From NCBI GenBank assembly GCA_905250025.1, contig CAJNOJ010000102.1:62001-126000 (forward strand): DNA of 64,000 bases. Reading direction: 5' to 3'. The DNA comes from Adineta ricciae (lineage: Eukaryota; Rotifera; Eurotatoria; Adinetida; Adinetidae). The translations under genes were made by a program, and so were the position numbers. The stretch's first letter is position 1, and each line of letters begins with the position of its first letter. The notes under the pieces were generated by a model that was not told the origin of the DNA, searched no databases, and worked only from the letters and a program-made list of their open reading frames with translations. Below are positions 30,939-42,397 of the stretch, in pieces.

Positions 30939-32453
30939 ATGTTATATTTATTGCGTATTGTTCTTTTCTTGAGTTTTGTTGCAACTGCATCGGCAGTAGC
31001 AAACAATTCCTATGACAACTGCCTTCAGCTAACTGCCAAATTCGCTCGAACACTTACAAACGGACCGGTTGCTGATATTCGAATGACAACAGGCGTCAAT
31101 GTCACATGCTCACAGCTCAGCAACATCTCGTGTCCTGGTCAAATGGTCAATGGAGTTTGTACCTATCAACAAAAACTGGCTCTCACCTGCATCAACGGCT
31201 CAACAGTTCGTATTCGGGTTCAGTCCAATGGTTTGCCAAGACGATGCTCTTTGGTACCGCTAACCGCACGAATCGTCGAACTGAACATTGACTTCGAAGT
31301 AAACTTCAATCCTGACGTGAGTGTTAATTCACCCGTTCAATCACCGACCAGTATTGGAGATGTTAGCAATCTGTTGTGTAACATTACAAATCACGCGAGC
31401 GTTCCAGCAACATCCAATTTTGTTAAAAACACGACTATGGCAGCAATGGATGTGATCGCAGGTGTTGCCGTTGATGGTGTAAGTATTTTCAATGTGAATA
31501 GTGCCAATCTGGTCGATCCGTTTTTCCCCAATCCAACAAGTTACGCAGCAGAAGGCGCTGATCAATGCTTATCACATCCAGGTGGAGGCGGTGAGCTACA
31601 TTATCATGTTGCTAGTGGATGTATGGTGAATCCACCGTCGGGTAATTTAACAGGCTGTGGGCCAGACATTGGATGCTTGAATAATGTAGCAAACTACTCG
31701 GTTCAGATGTTTTCCTCTAATCAAACGTTGACAGTGATTGGTATTGCGAAAGATGGCCACATCATTTATGGTCCATATTTATCGAGTGGGGTTCGAGTGA
31801 CATCAGGCTTTGATGTGTGTAACGGTATGTTCCATGATTCTGTTGGTAACTATGGATATTTTGCAACGAGCACATATCCATACGTGACTGGTTGTTTTGG
31901 ACCAGGAAACTATCCTAATGCGATGCCAAATTGCACAACAAATCCAGCGACTGCTTACACAAAATCGACCTATGCAGCTTCGTTTACAACATCGTCGTCT
32001 ACTGCTGCAGGTACAGCATCATCATCAACTGCAGCAATGGCATCATCATCATCTTCGTTATCAACATCGGCAGTAGGATCTTCAACGTCATCTGGAGCAG
32101 GTGGATCTCCAGCATCATCGTCAACTGCAGCAATGGCATCATCATCATCTTCGTTATCAACATCGGCAGTAGGATCTTCAACGTCATCTGGAGCAGGTGG
32201 ATCTTCAGTATCATCGTCGACAAGTGGAGCAATGGCATCGTCATCCTCGACCGGTAGATCGGCAACCTCGTCGGCAGCAACAGCATCTTCATCAGCTGGA
32301 TCGAGTGCGTCTTCATCGTCGACCGCTAGATCGACAGTATCATCATCTTCGACAGTTAGAACCACAAGTACAAGCTCTAGCGATAAAACAAGCCATAGCT
32401 CCTGGGCAATTCTCAGTTTATTCTTATTTATTATGTTGCCTATTATTCATTGA
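30939..32453 (+). CDS. secreted YHYH-domain protein, paralogue 2, with Ser-rich stalk
   Basis: A single exon, 504 aa, starting at the ATG at 30939 (an in-frame GTG lies upstream). Signal peptide and YHYH-type domain match the gene at 28642 without a gap over about 1,014 bp, at an offset of 2,297 bp. After residue about 350 it gains a stalk of about 130 residues, nearly all Ser, Ala, Thr and Gly, including two almost perfect 32-residue repeats. The protein ends in a hydrophobic tail (SWAILSLFLFIMLPIIH) suited to GPI anchoring. The stalk should be heavily O-glycosylated and hold the domain away from the membrane, as in mucin-like surface proteins. The role is unknown. Confidence 0.85.
   Translation: MLYLLRIVLFLSFVATASAVANNSYDNCLQLTAKFARTLTNGPVADIRMTTGVNVTCSQLSNISCPGQMVNGVCTYQQKLALTCINGSTVRIRVQSNGLPRRCSLVPLTARIVELNIDFEVNFNPDVSVNSPVQSPTSIGDVSNLLCNITNHASVPATSNFVKNTTMAAMDVIAGVAVDGVSIFNVNSANLVDPFFPNPTSYAAEGADQCLSHPGGGGELHYHVASGCMVNPPSGNLTGCGPDIGCLNNVANYSVQMFSSNQTLTVIGIAKDGHIIYGPYLSSGVRVTSGFDVCNGMFHDSVGNYGYFATSTYPYVTGCFGPGNYPNAMPNCTTNPATAYTKSTYAASFTTSSSTAAGTASSSTAAMASSSSSLSTSAVGSSTSSGAGGSPASSSTAAMASSSSSLSTSAVGSSTSSGAGGSSVSSSTSGAMASSSSTGRSATSSAATASSSAGSSASSSSTARSTVSSSSTVRTTSTSSSDKTSHSSWAILSLFLFIMLPIIH
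32025..32216 (+). repeat. in-frame 96 bp tandem repeat, two units
   Basis: Units at about 32025-32120 and 32121-32216 differ at only a few positions and encode 32 residues of Ser/Ala/Gly-rich stalk each. A third, degenerate unit follows. Confidence 0.9.
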
Positions 32454-33137
32454 AGAAAAACGAAGAAATCAGAAACCCATACGTATACTTGTCCCACTTT
32501 GTATTTCGCTTTTATTCCAATCGCTGCTCCTTCATCTTCTCTCCTCTTTTTATTGATTGAAATGAAAATAAAATCATTAATCCCTACTTATAAACTCAGC
32601 AGTAATATTTGAATACTGGAATAATGCAGGAAAACGAAAACATGCTTTTCGAGTACTGTTCTAATGTGTGAACTGAGATTGTAATGTTAAGATCCATTGT
32701 CTATGTAGTGTGATATTTAACTATGAAACAGACTCGATACAAGACAGTTTCGAATTGCTGTCGAAAACTCAGTGTTTAACTTTGTCTACAGTAGAATAGT
32801 TTATTACTTTACATGAGATTTCATACTCATATCCGTCGCTTTCAAATGTTTATCATTTTTCTTATATTGTGTTTTAAGCAACCGATTGAAAACGCACGGA
32901 ATGTGTGTAGAGTGACTGGACAAGATGCGAGTGCGAAAAAAGTCAAACAAAGATCAATATAGAAATATAAACAAACAAAAACAAGAGCGACATTTTCAAA
33001 TTGGACACAGCCATCTAGACTGTGATTATCACTGATCAAAACAACTATACACGCACACACATACAATGAAACAAAATTCGTTGCAGTCGCATAAAATGAA
33101 AATACACAAATTGTTTATTCAAACAAACAAATAAATG
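32454..33137. other. convergent 3' flanks, no gene recognised
   Basis: AATAAA-type signals near 32560-32575 (plus strand). The remainder lies downstream of the Shank gene on the minus strand. No SAM-domain exon was found here. Confidence 0.5.
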
Positions 33138-36100
33138 TTAATTATAATGTTTAATTAAAGGATCAATTGGCGTTAAATGTCCACCACGACGTTTGAGATT
33201 CTCTAACAATTGATTTGCTGTCGCGCTGAATCGTTGTGGATTTGATGAACCTAAAACAATCAGAATCGACATTATTATCAATCGAATATCTAACTATTCA
33301 GTATAAGAAGCAAAGAATATGTTATTTGAATGAACAGAATTTTCCCAAACATGCGCCAGTAGAAAAGCTTGGTTCATATATTAGTATAAAAACGCTGTGA
33401 TCGATATCTTCTCGAAGGAAAAGAAAAGAGCAATGATTAGGTTTGCATTTTAGAAAGAAGTTCTCGCCGTTAAAAATAAGGATGATTAACTTGAACATGA
33501 CTTTCTAATACGACACTTTCAGACACAAACGACAAGAACTAAAACATGTATGCCCATGCAGAAGAAATCGATATCTCTACTTAGGACTCGTCATGCAATT
33601 TATAGACACAAATAACCCCGATAAAGAAGTAAATATATCCCATTATGATATGCACACACGTATCTCTTACAAATATATATGTATCAATGTTGTTAACAAT
33701 TCAATAACGATGATGATGAACAGCTGAAATAGTCAGTTAATCTACTCATGTCATAGTGGATTCTTGTTTTATTTACCGTGTGATGAGATACCGTTGGTGG
33801 TAATACAATGATTGTAGAATGTTGTTGAGGGCGGTAAACCATTGGAATGAAATTCGAGTTCAATCGAATTTTCATGACGTCGCGCTTTTGCAGCCGCTGC
33901 ACGTTGTGCAATAACAGAAGAAAAGTTAGTATCTAATCGAGGATCGAGTGCTGGTTTTGGTGCTGTCGAACGACGAAGAGTTGTTGGCGATGGAGGAGGA
34001 GGAAAACCATTCATTGGTGGTAATTCTTCGATGATAATGTTTTTCAATTCCGGCGGATGGTAATGATTTGAATCATCTAAACAAGTGAAACACGATGAAA
34101 ACTTTGTAATGTGTGAATGACCTCGAAAGAAGTTCATTGACTAGATACTGAGAATTCTTATTACTGTTTCCTTTCTTTTCACCTATTAAAACCGATGATT
34201 ACGACGACATTCTAACTTCCGATGACATAACCTTCTATACGAAAATGGTGATTGCAGGTAGAGTTGACTAATTGCATAACAATGAAAGAAGTTACATAAA
34301 CATGTGTCGAAGTGAGAAGAGAAACAAAATGTCAAGAGCACGAATGTGTTCTTTGACGAATTTATGTTTAAGATAAATACGAATAATTACTTGAAGGATT
34401 TTTATAAGTTGATTTGCTTAATCCATTTGACTTTGTTTGTTTTGGTGATGTTTCAAGATTAACTTTCTTCAATCCATTCTTCGCCTGTTCGATTTGCATC
34501 TGAAAATCATTCGGCCTCGTCGTTGTTGTAACTGGTTCAACCTTAATCGATTTTGGTTGAATCGAAGATGCTTTGTTAAGCGAATCGAAATTTGCTGGAA
34601 ATGGTGGAGGCGGTGGTGGAACTGAAGAAGGAGCAATAGACGTTTCATTCTCAATAGCTTTGTTATTTATATTAATTGTTGCATAGATTTGCTTTCGATT
34701 ATTCGATCGTCTTTTCACTTCGCTTGGTTTCGAAGGTAGAGGATTATTGGTTGTAATTGTTTTAAATGTCGACATGTTCGTTGTACTTAACGATAATGAT
34801 GGTGTCATATAAATTCCAATGCCATTCTCTTCCATTGATGTTGTTTGCTGGACGATTTGATTACTGTTCATTGATGATAACGATGATTCTTCATCAGCTT
34901 CATTGGATGAAGTGTTCGAGTTACAACGAAGATTTGCCATAGATGTCAAATTGGGGACACTTACAGCAGGAATCAATGGACGGAATCTGTTATAAGCATG
35001 ATGCTGAATATTGTTAGTAAAGCAATCGTAAAGCGACGAGTCTCTCTCCGGAACCATTGGTTTATTCCTGAAAAGTACCATCTATCAAAACAGGCTGCTT
35101 CAGAACAAAATTCGTCTATACTTTAAACGAAGGGATGTCGTCCCATTATGAATATTTTCCATTGTTTGCTTAGCGATAGATACATATGCTTCCGACATAC
35201 TACCGTATTCGTATTCAGCCAACGTTCGGTCCAGATCTTCTACGAAAAAGAAACATGAAAATGTTAGAGCATGCATTAGCGAGTATTTTTCGATATTTTT
35301 TTTAGTGAGAATGTTTCATGCATGTAGTAAACTAAATGTAATGTTCTCTATTTGGGAAATACCTAGGACGGTACTATGCTCTGCTTTGTTCATGAGCAAT
35401 GATTGAAAAGATTTATTCGATGATGAAAAGACTAAAGCACGTGACGAAGTTAAAGAAGGAAAAGAATCATGCTGAGATAGGAACAAAATGTGTGCGAACA
35501 TACCACCGAAAGGTCTATCAAGACTCGGACGAACGACTAGTTGAAAGAGAGGTTTACTTCTGAACGGAAAATTATTTTTGTTTCTCAATTTACCTTTGCG
35601 TCGGAATGGTAACGATTGTGAAGCAGCATAATGGGATTCTTGATGAGAATGAAGTACCGATGGCATATGAACGGTGACTACTTTTAATGCTAAAGTATCA
35701 CCAGCGCGTTTGATCAGATTGACGCAATCTTCATGTGGTGTTGAAATAACATTTATGCGATTGATCTAGAAATTTTCATGTTGAAAATCGAGATGAATAA
35801 GCAATTTGAGGGAACGTACTTCAAGAACGTAATCATTTTGTTTTAATCCCGCTTTATCAGCATTACTACCTTTTTCGATGCTATCAAGAAATTGAAGAGC
35901 AGGAAAGGAGGGAGTTGGTTGAAACATTTTTCCTGCGACTGTATAAATTCGAAATGAATTGATGCATACAGATTTCTTTGAATTGGATAGTTACCTCGAG
36001 ATCCGCGAAGAACAAAACCAAAACCTTTTTTTCCACGTTGTAAGACAACAGTTCGTGGTGCACATGTGTCATTATTGATCATCAAAGCAGACAACGCATC

Positions 36101-38462
36101 ACGACTAATAACAATTGTATCACCATTAGTCATTTCATTATTTTCTATAAACAGAAAGAAAAATTAACAATTCAGTTTAATCTTCAACTCGTTAATACGT
36201 ACTAAAAATACAAATATCTTGAACATGATTATTTGGGAACCATCCTTCCATATCTCGGCATCGTCCTTCTAAATATCCTTGTTCGCCAACGCTCAAAACT
36301 ACGACAATCAAATTCATTATTTTGCCGAATAGACGATTTTGTTCATCTTACTTTCAACGATGTCTCCTTTCTTCAAAGATAATTCTCCCGGAGAGTTCGC
36401 TTGATACGATTTAATACACATACACTTTCGTCCAGGTGCGGCTGCGTATAAACGTTTTCGTTTATACGTATAACAACCATTCGTCGCATTTGGAGAATCT
36501 TTATTCGGAATAGGAATCAATGACATTTTCCGTTAAACTTCTGTGACTTACTGGATGATAAATGTGATGCGCATTCACTTCCAAATCCGTGATCACTATT
36601 GACACTAAAGGACTTCGGCGATGAACTACGACTTGATGGATGTTGTTGAGAGAAGGGTTCATTGGGCGGTGAATTACTTCGACGTAGAAGATTCACACCA
36701 TTCAGTTTTGGCATACTTTGTGATCGACTAGCTAAGGATAGTGAAGGTGTTGTTGTTGATGATGAACGTGTTCGATGTTTATCAACTTCAAGATAAATCG
36801 ATCGACGTTTAGGATTGACTACTGGTGCTTCGCGAAATGGAACAACATGATCGGGTTTATGTGATTGAATAATCGAGGCTACTGAAGGATTTTGAGAAAC
36901 TAGCGCCAGTTCATAAGCTGTTTGATTGGACTTATTTACAATATTTGTGTCCGCACCGCGAAAAAGAAGAACACGAGCACAAGCTTCCTGAAAGAAAACA
37001 GAATTTTTTTCTTCTAACATACGAAATCATTCGAAATGTTTACTTGGTTTCCTGCCGCACAAATATGTAAAGGCGTATTTCCTGCGACATTAACTGCATC
37101 GATATCTGCCCGATAGAACAGTAGATGTTCAACATGTTGAACAAGACCCAGACGGCATGCTTGATGCAGTTCAGTGGACAAATAATCATCTCGACAATTA
37201 ACAATTGAATGATCTTGTAATAACAATTGACAACAATATGCTGAATCATTGATCGATTCCGATTGTTTGTTTAAAACTGTATGATAAAGTGCAGTTAGAC
37301 CTTTTTCATCATAAACATTTGGTGAAGCACCCAATTCAAGCAGTGTCTAGTTTGAATGGAAAACGAAATTTCTATGGATTTGTAAAAATAAATACCGCTT
37401 TACTTACAACAATCGATTCTTTTCGATAATGTATAGCAGATTTATGAAGTGGTGTAAAACCACCCGTACGTGTTCGAAAATCTAGATGAGCACCGCCGTT
37501 AACCAGTGTCATTATCATTGATCGAGGTTCGAGTAAATCCACACACGCACATGATAATGCCGTTTCTGAAGACAAGAAAACTCGAATGTCTCTCGGCTAT
37601 GTTGATATGACGTAAAACTTGACAAGTGACCACTTATTCCAATCTCTCCTCGCATTGTTTATCAAGTGCATGTCATTATAAACTCTTATATAAGATAGAA
37701 AAGTGGAAGTGAAGTTCGTTGTATCGATTCGTATAGCCTTGACTTTTAAATGATTTGGTCATAATCAGTTTTATAGGTGTCCGCTTGCAAGTCTTCAGTT
37801 AACTTACCATCATTGGATATGTGAAAGTTTGGATCGAATCCTTTTTCTAAATATCTTGCGACTTTGGTCACTTGATTGGTTTTCACACATTCGATGAATT
37901 TCTTTGTACTAACCTAGATGAACACCAATGAATTAGATTTCATTTTCTTCGTTTGACTTACTTTCGAGTTCAAATTTTTCTGTACAAGGTGAATTGCTTT
38001 GTAAACTCGTCGTTTGTACTTGAACTAAATTAACAATTCGATTAAAATTTTCGCTCATCGCTTTTTCATTCATCATTTTACTTCAAGATAACTAACAGAT
38101 CCACTCAGTGGATATTCTCTCAAACAACGAGATTCATCGAGAAATTTTCCCGCTCGACCGTTACTCGGCGGTAAATATAATCCAAAATTTAATCCATCGA
38201 TCAATTCCTACGAAAATCGAACATAAAAAAAAACACATGAAACTTCTGTAGCGAATCTTACCCGAACAAGAACTTGTAAAACTTTTTGTTTCGCACTCCA
38301 GACTGTATCATCAAGATTAAATTTGAGTACTTTCTGTAAGTTCAAATCTTCGACAGCGACTCGAATATAAATAAAACTATTGTCTTGCTCAATTCCACTA
38401 TCATCCTTTTCGTCTTGTTGCTGTTGTTGCATTGTGTTTGTTTGTAGAATTTCACTTTCCAT
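33138..38462 (-). CDS. SHANK: Shank-family postsynaptic scaffold homologue, 16 exons
   Basis: Exons: 38462-38262, 38207-38082, 38024-37962, 37913-37808, 37565-37408, 37346-37044, 36987-36552, 36498-36352, 36298-36203, 36144-35995, 35932-35820, 35765-35504, 35239-35122, 35067-34391, 34076-33777 and 33250-33138. They join in frame to 1,122 aa. Order: SPN/ubiquitin-like domain (about 35-130; RAGKFLDE), ankyrin repeats (about 131-375; NGGAHLDFRTR, GNTPLHICAAGNQ, ACARVLLFRGAD), VVPFRE linker, SH3 (about 475-545; KRLYAAAPGRK...GWFPNNHV), PDZ (about 578-665; VVLQRGKKGFGFVLRG), then a long low-complexity Pro/Ser region with PPPPPPFP and a FSSVIAQRAAAAKARR helix. Shank proteins scaffold receptors and actin regulators at synapses and junctions. 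No C-terminal SAM is found. A 40 bp 5' UTR intron (38489-38528) is likely. The last exon is uncertain: an alternative at 33723-33701 uses a 53 bp intron. Confidence 0.93.
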
Positions 38463-41400
38463 TGACAATACAAATTCTACTTGACCATCTAGAATGAAAA
38501 AGTCTTCGTTATCTTAATCTCAACTTACATGTTTAACTGCTGTCTAGAAAGAGATTTTTCGTTAAAGAAATTGATTACAATCATGAACACGCTTTGTCGT
38601 AATATGATTCTCTACCTATTCGGTTTATTTACTCTCACTTTTTATCAATCGGTTCAATGTAGCTCTTAGACGAAGGTGAGAAGAAAGAAAACGATATACA
38701 ATCGGTCAGTCGCGTTGTCCGTCTGGGGCAATAAAAACAAAGCAACTCATGTCCATCATTGAACAATATTCTTCGAAAAAAAAAGAGAGAGAGAGAAAGA
38801 TTCAAAGAATCAAACAAAAGAGACACCTGTTAGTTATAACGATTACGTCATTCTCAATTTAAGCTACAGTAGCAAATACAGCTACCAGGGAAAAAAAGAA
38901 ACAGATGAATCTATGAAAGAAATTTCTATTTGTTAAACTCAATATTGGCCAACGAATATCTTATCTTTCGTTGTCCTATTCCTTCGTTTTCGAAGGTGCA
39001 TAGATGATGAACATCACAATAACAGCGAAGAATGTCTATGACGTTAACGATAGATGAATGAATGGAGAGAAAGAGAAGAGAATGAAAGTGACCGATAGTC
39101 TGTCTAGAAGACGAAAAAGAAAAGGCAAAGCAAATAAGAAAAATGAACGAATGTGCATATGTGTATGTGTTTGTGTGATGGTCATACGAAATAACTTCAG
39201 CGTCTTAAGCAAAAAATGATTGAGTTGATGTCAGTGCTCATATGATAGTGAACACGAAAATATTTTTCTCTTGATTTAGTTCTCAAACAAATAATCAGAT
39301 AAAGAATGATAACTTGCACACTTTGTTATTTCGTTGGCCTGTGTACATATATATTGTCGAGGTTTTAATCTTCGGTGTACATACCTCGGAGCGAAACAAT
39401 CTGATAAAGCGAATTGTTTTATATAATACATCCAGTTGAAAGAAAGAGTCGTGTCAATCTAGTTATTTCTTAACACATTTTTACTTGAGGAAAAGAGTGG
39501 GAATTAAATTAGTTCGAATTGAAATACATAGAAACTCACATAGGCGTGAATACAAGGCCTTTCATGATGTAATCTTTTTTCCTTCTTTTCTTACTTGAGC
39601 ATTTTTTTTCTTGACGTTACATATATATAGGAAAAGATAATAATTGGGTGACCCACTCCTAATAGCTTTTTATAGAGCATCTGTGTACTGGCACCGAGAG
39701 TAAAAAAACCTTGAAGATATAAGTGGTACGTGTGCCGAAAAAGAGAGAGAGAGAGAGAAAAGAAGAAAGAAAAAGAATAGTAATTCTAATGAGTCTGCGA
39801 AGAAGAATGAAGGTCGGAAGGTCTTCCATGTGTATATACATCTGCTGGGAATACCACCAAGTGAGAAGATGAAATCACTAAAAAGAATGACATGAACAAG
39901 AATACAAATGCATCGCTTGGGAAACGTATCTCACAATTGAATAAATAAAATCAACTTTTTTCTCATTCTTCGAATAACATTCCATTAAATAACTTGCTCA
40001 ACTAATGTTTGTAATAATACTCTTGTATAAAGTGCAACTGTCGCCAGATTTACATGTAAAACAATATTTTACAACACGTAAAAAGAACTTTTATTTCGAT
40101 ATTGACTTACATTACATCTTCATTGTTATAATTGATCACAATCGTTTATCCATTTTTCAAAAAAAAAACGATACAGAGATCATAAACTCATTGAAATATG
40201 CAAATAAATCATATAGTTCACTCTGTTTCTCTCCTCCCCGCAATAAACTGAACCAGCTCAACCAAACAACAGACAAATCCTTTTCTCAATATTGATGATC
40301 ATTCTACAAACGAGAGATCCGTTCATTAAATGACCTACCTTCTATTATTATATCTTTTCATCTCTGGGAAGAAAACACAAAAAGGAAATCAATGTCTCCA
40401 AACATTTTGAGAGCGCGAAATAATGATATACCTGATGTGTTGCATATAAACTAAATGCGTTCACTTTTTTTTCTCTGTCGCTTTGATTCGACTTTAAATT
40501 GCGTGTCCATTTGAACAGGAGAAAGAGAAAAAAGACGAGAGAATAAGTCAAAAGTATATGTAAAATGAGTGCGGAGTTGAACTGGCCGAGTAACAAACGT
40601 GTGTGAGAAAAGAAGAAGAAGAAGAAGAAGAAAAAATGAGATTTTTTGACCGACATTGGTTGAAGAAGAAAAAAAATTGAGACATTTTTACTCGCATGTA
40701 GAATGAAAGAAGTTTTTTCAAAAATCATTTGTACAGTTGTCACCGAACTGAACAGACCAACGTCATTTCAAGTTGATGCATGTAGACATTCAAATAACAA
40801 TCTAATTACGAACTGAAATTACATGTCAGTTGGCAATCTTGTGTTCAACACAATTATAGAATAGATTAATCACTTTGTTTTCAATGTATTTTCAAAAGAA
40901 ATACGAAATGCATTCGAGTAGAAGAGAAGTTTTTTGATAATAGATTAAAATAAGCAAACTTAATTTTGATGAATATTAAAATTTACTGTTTGTATATTTA
41001 AGTTTAGTATGCTAATTTTGCTCTTTTTTTTTTATAAAATGAGCTGAAAGAAAGATTTTTTTTGGAATGTTGATTCAACCTTTCTCTAGCGACTTCCGAC
41101 TTGGCCAATGCAATTGTCCTTCAGCATATGTTTGTCTTACGCTACTATTCATTTCCGACATACACCCTTGTGCAATACAAACGTTTTCTTAGTGTCTGAA
41201 AGCTTGTAGACATGTTCATTATGAACGATAAATTTTAAGAAGTTCTCAAGAACGCATGAAATATTTACTTGTTGTCATATTTGCATTAAGAAACGAATAG
41301 TAATTAATGTACAAAGACATGTACTTTCGAACATCCTTTTGAAGACTAAAGATTGTACCTGAGAAAAGAGTCTTCAAGTACGAAAGGTAGCGTTTGATTA

Positions 41401-42397
41401 ATAGATTAAATAGCGCACGCTATCAACTGAAAAAGGTCATTCATTCTATAATAATATATCATTAGTTTTGACATCTTCGAAGAGAGGAAAACAGCTGCCG
41501 TTGAGAAGATTTGACTGTAGTTGTCGCCACACATTAGTCTGTCATTTTCACAAGAAACTTCAAGATGATATCTGATTCGACAATTATGTTCACCATCGTA
41601 TATAATCTTCCTTTAATTGAATTGAGTGAATGGCTGTTTTTTTTTCTTATTTTGTTTTATGTGTACGAATGCTACTCGTTGTAGAACCTAACGCTTACAT
41701 ATCTAATCAAAGCTTATTTGAAGTCTCGCGCTTTTTTCTTGTGTTTTTCTTTGTTTTATCGATCGTACTTAAGATTCACTGATTGAAACTGACGTTTTTG
41801 CCATCTCGGAGATCTAAACGAATCTGTTTATTATTATTACTATTATTATGATATATAATTGATCATCATTATTATAGAACACTTCTGTCATTCCGGAATA
41901 TGAAACTAATGAAAGGGCAGATGAAACTGTTTTTTCCTCATTTTCTCTTCCTGTCGAATAAAGGGAAACGCGACTGTGTTTGTGCATCTTATCGATGCCT
42001 GTAAGAAAAGATATTTTCTTCTGTAAAGTATCGTCCTGTCAAGTCTGTCGTTTTTTTTTCTGAAGAGAAAAACATCTACGAACAATAAAAGCTGTTCGGA
42101 CGTAGAAATAACACTGGTTGTAACTAGTATCAATAAAGGAAGAAAGATAGATAATTTGGACAAAATATCGTTCTCGCTCTCCTAAGACATGCAAAAGCGC
42201 CGCTCATTGATCCAGACACGGCAGACTTGACGAGCGATTCAATCATCAATAGATATATTTTTTTCCTTTTCGTCATATCACACTATCAAGGTTTCCTGTC
42301 TTTCCTTTTGTCTCGGTTGTTGTTGTTGTTTCTCGCTTGAATGGTTGAAAAAAGAAATTCTTTATTAAACAAATAAATCTCATTCGTTTTTATTATA
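38463..42397. other. 3.9 kb gene-free interval between divergent Shank and WDR37 genes
   Basis: Holds the 5' ends of both flanking genes. I see several short purine-rich microsatellites, (GA)n near 38780 and 39740 and (GAA)n near 40610-40630, an ATT-rich tract near 41830, and no dispersed repeats or recognisable coding exons. Frames of 60-130 codons look like composition artefacts. It is a candidate cis-regulatory region. Confidence 0.5.

Noticed and set aside
31970-32365. 131-codon acidic frame opposite the Ser-rich stalk
   Set aside because: Antisense shadow of the TCA/TCG serine repeats; reads as an Asp/Val/Ala repeat only because of codon complementarity.
35504-35594. GTAAAT at 35593 as a donor in Shank
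   Set aside because: Removing the segment up to the only acceptor (TTCAG) forces a stop within eight codons, while reading through keeps the frame to a better donor at 35503.
40348-40743. 131-codon minus-strand frame upstream of Shank
   Set aside because: Phe-rich translation of a GAA microsatellite and purine tracts; no splice or domain support.
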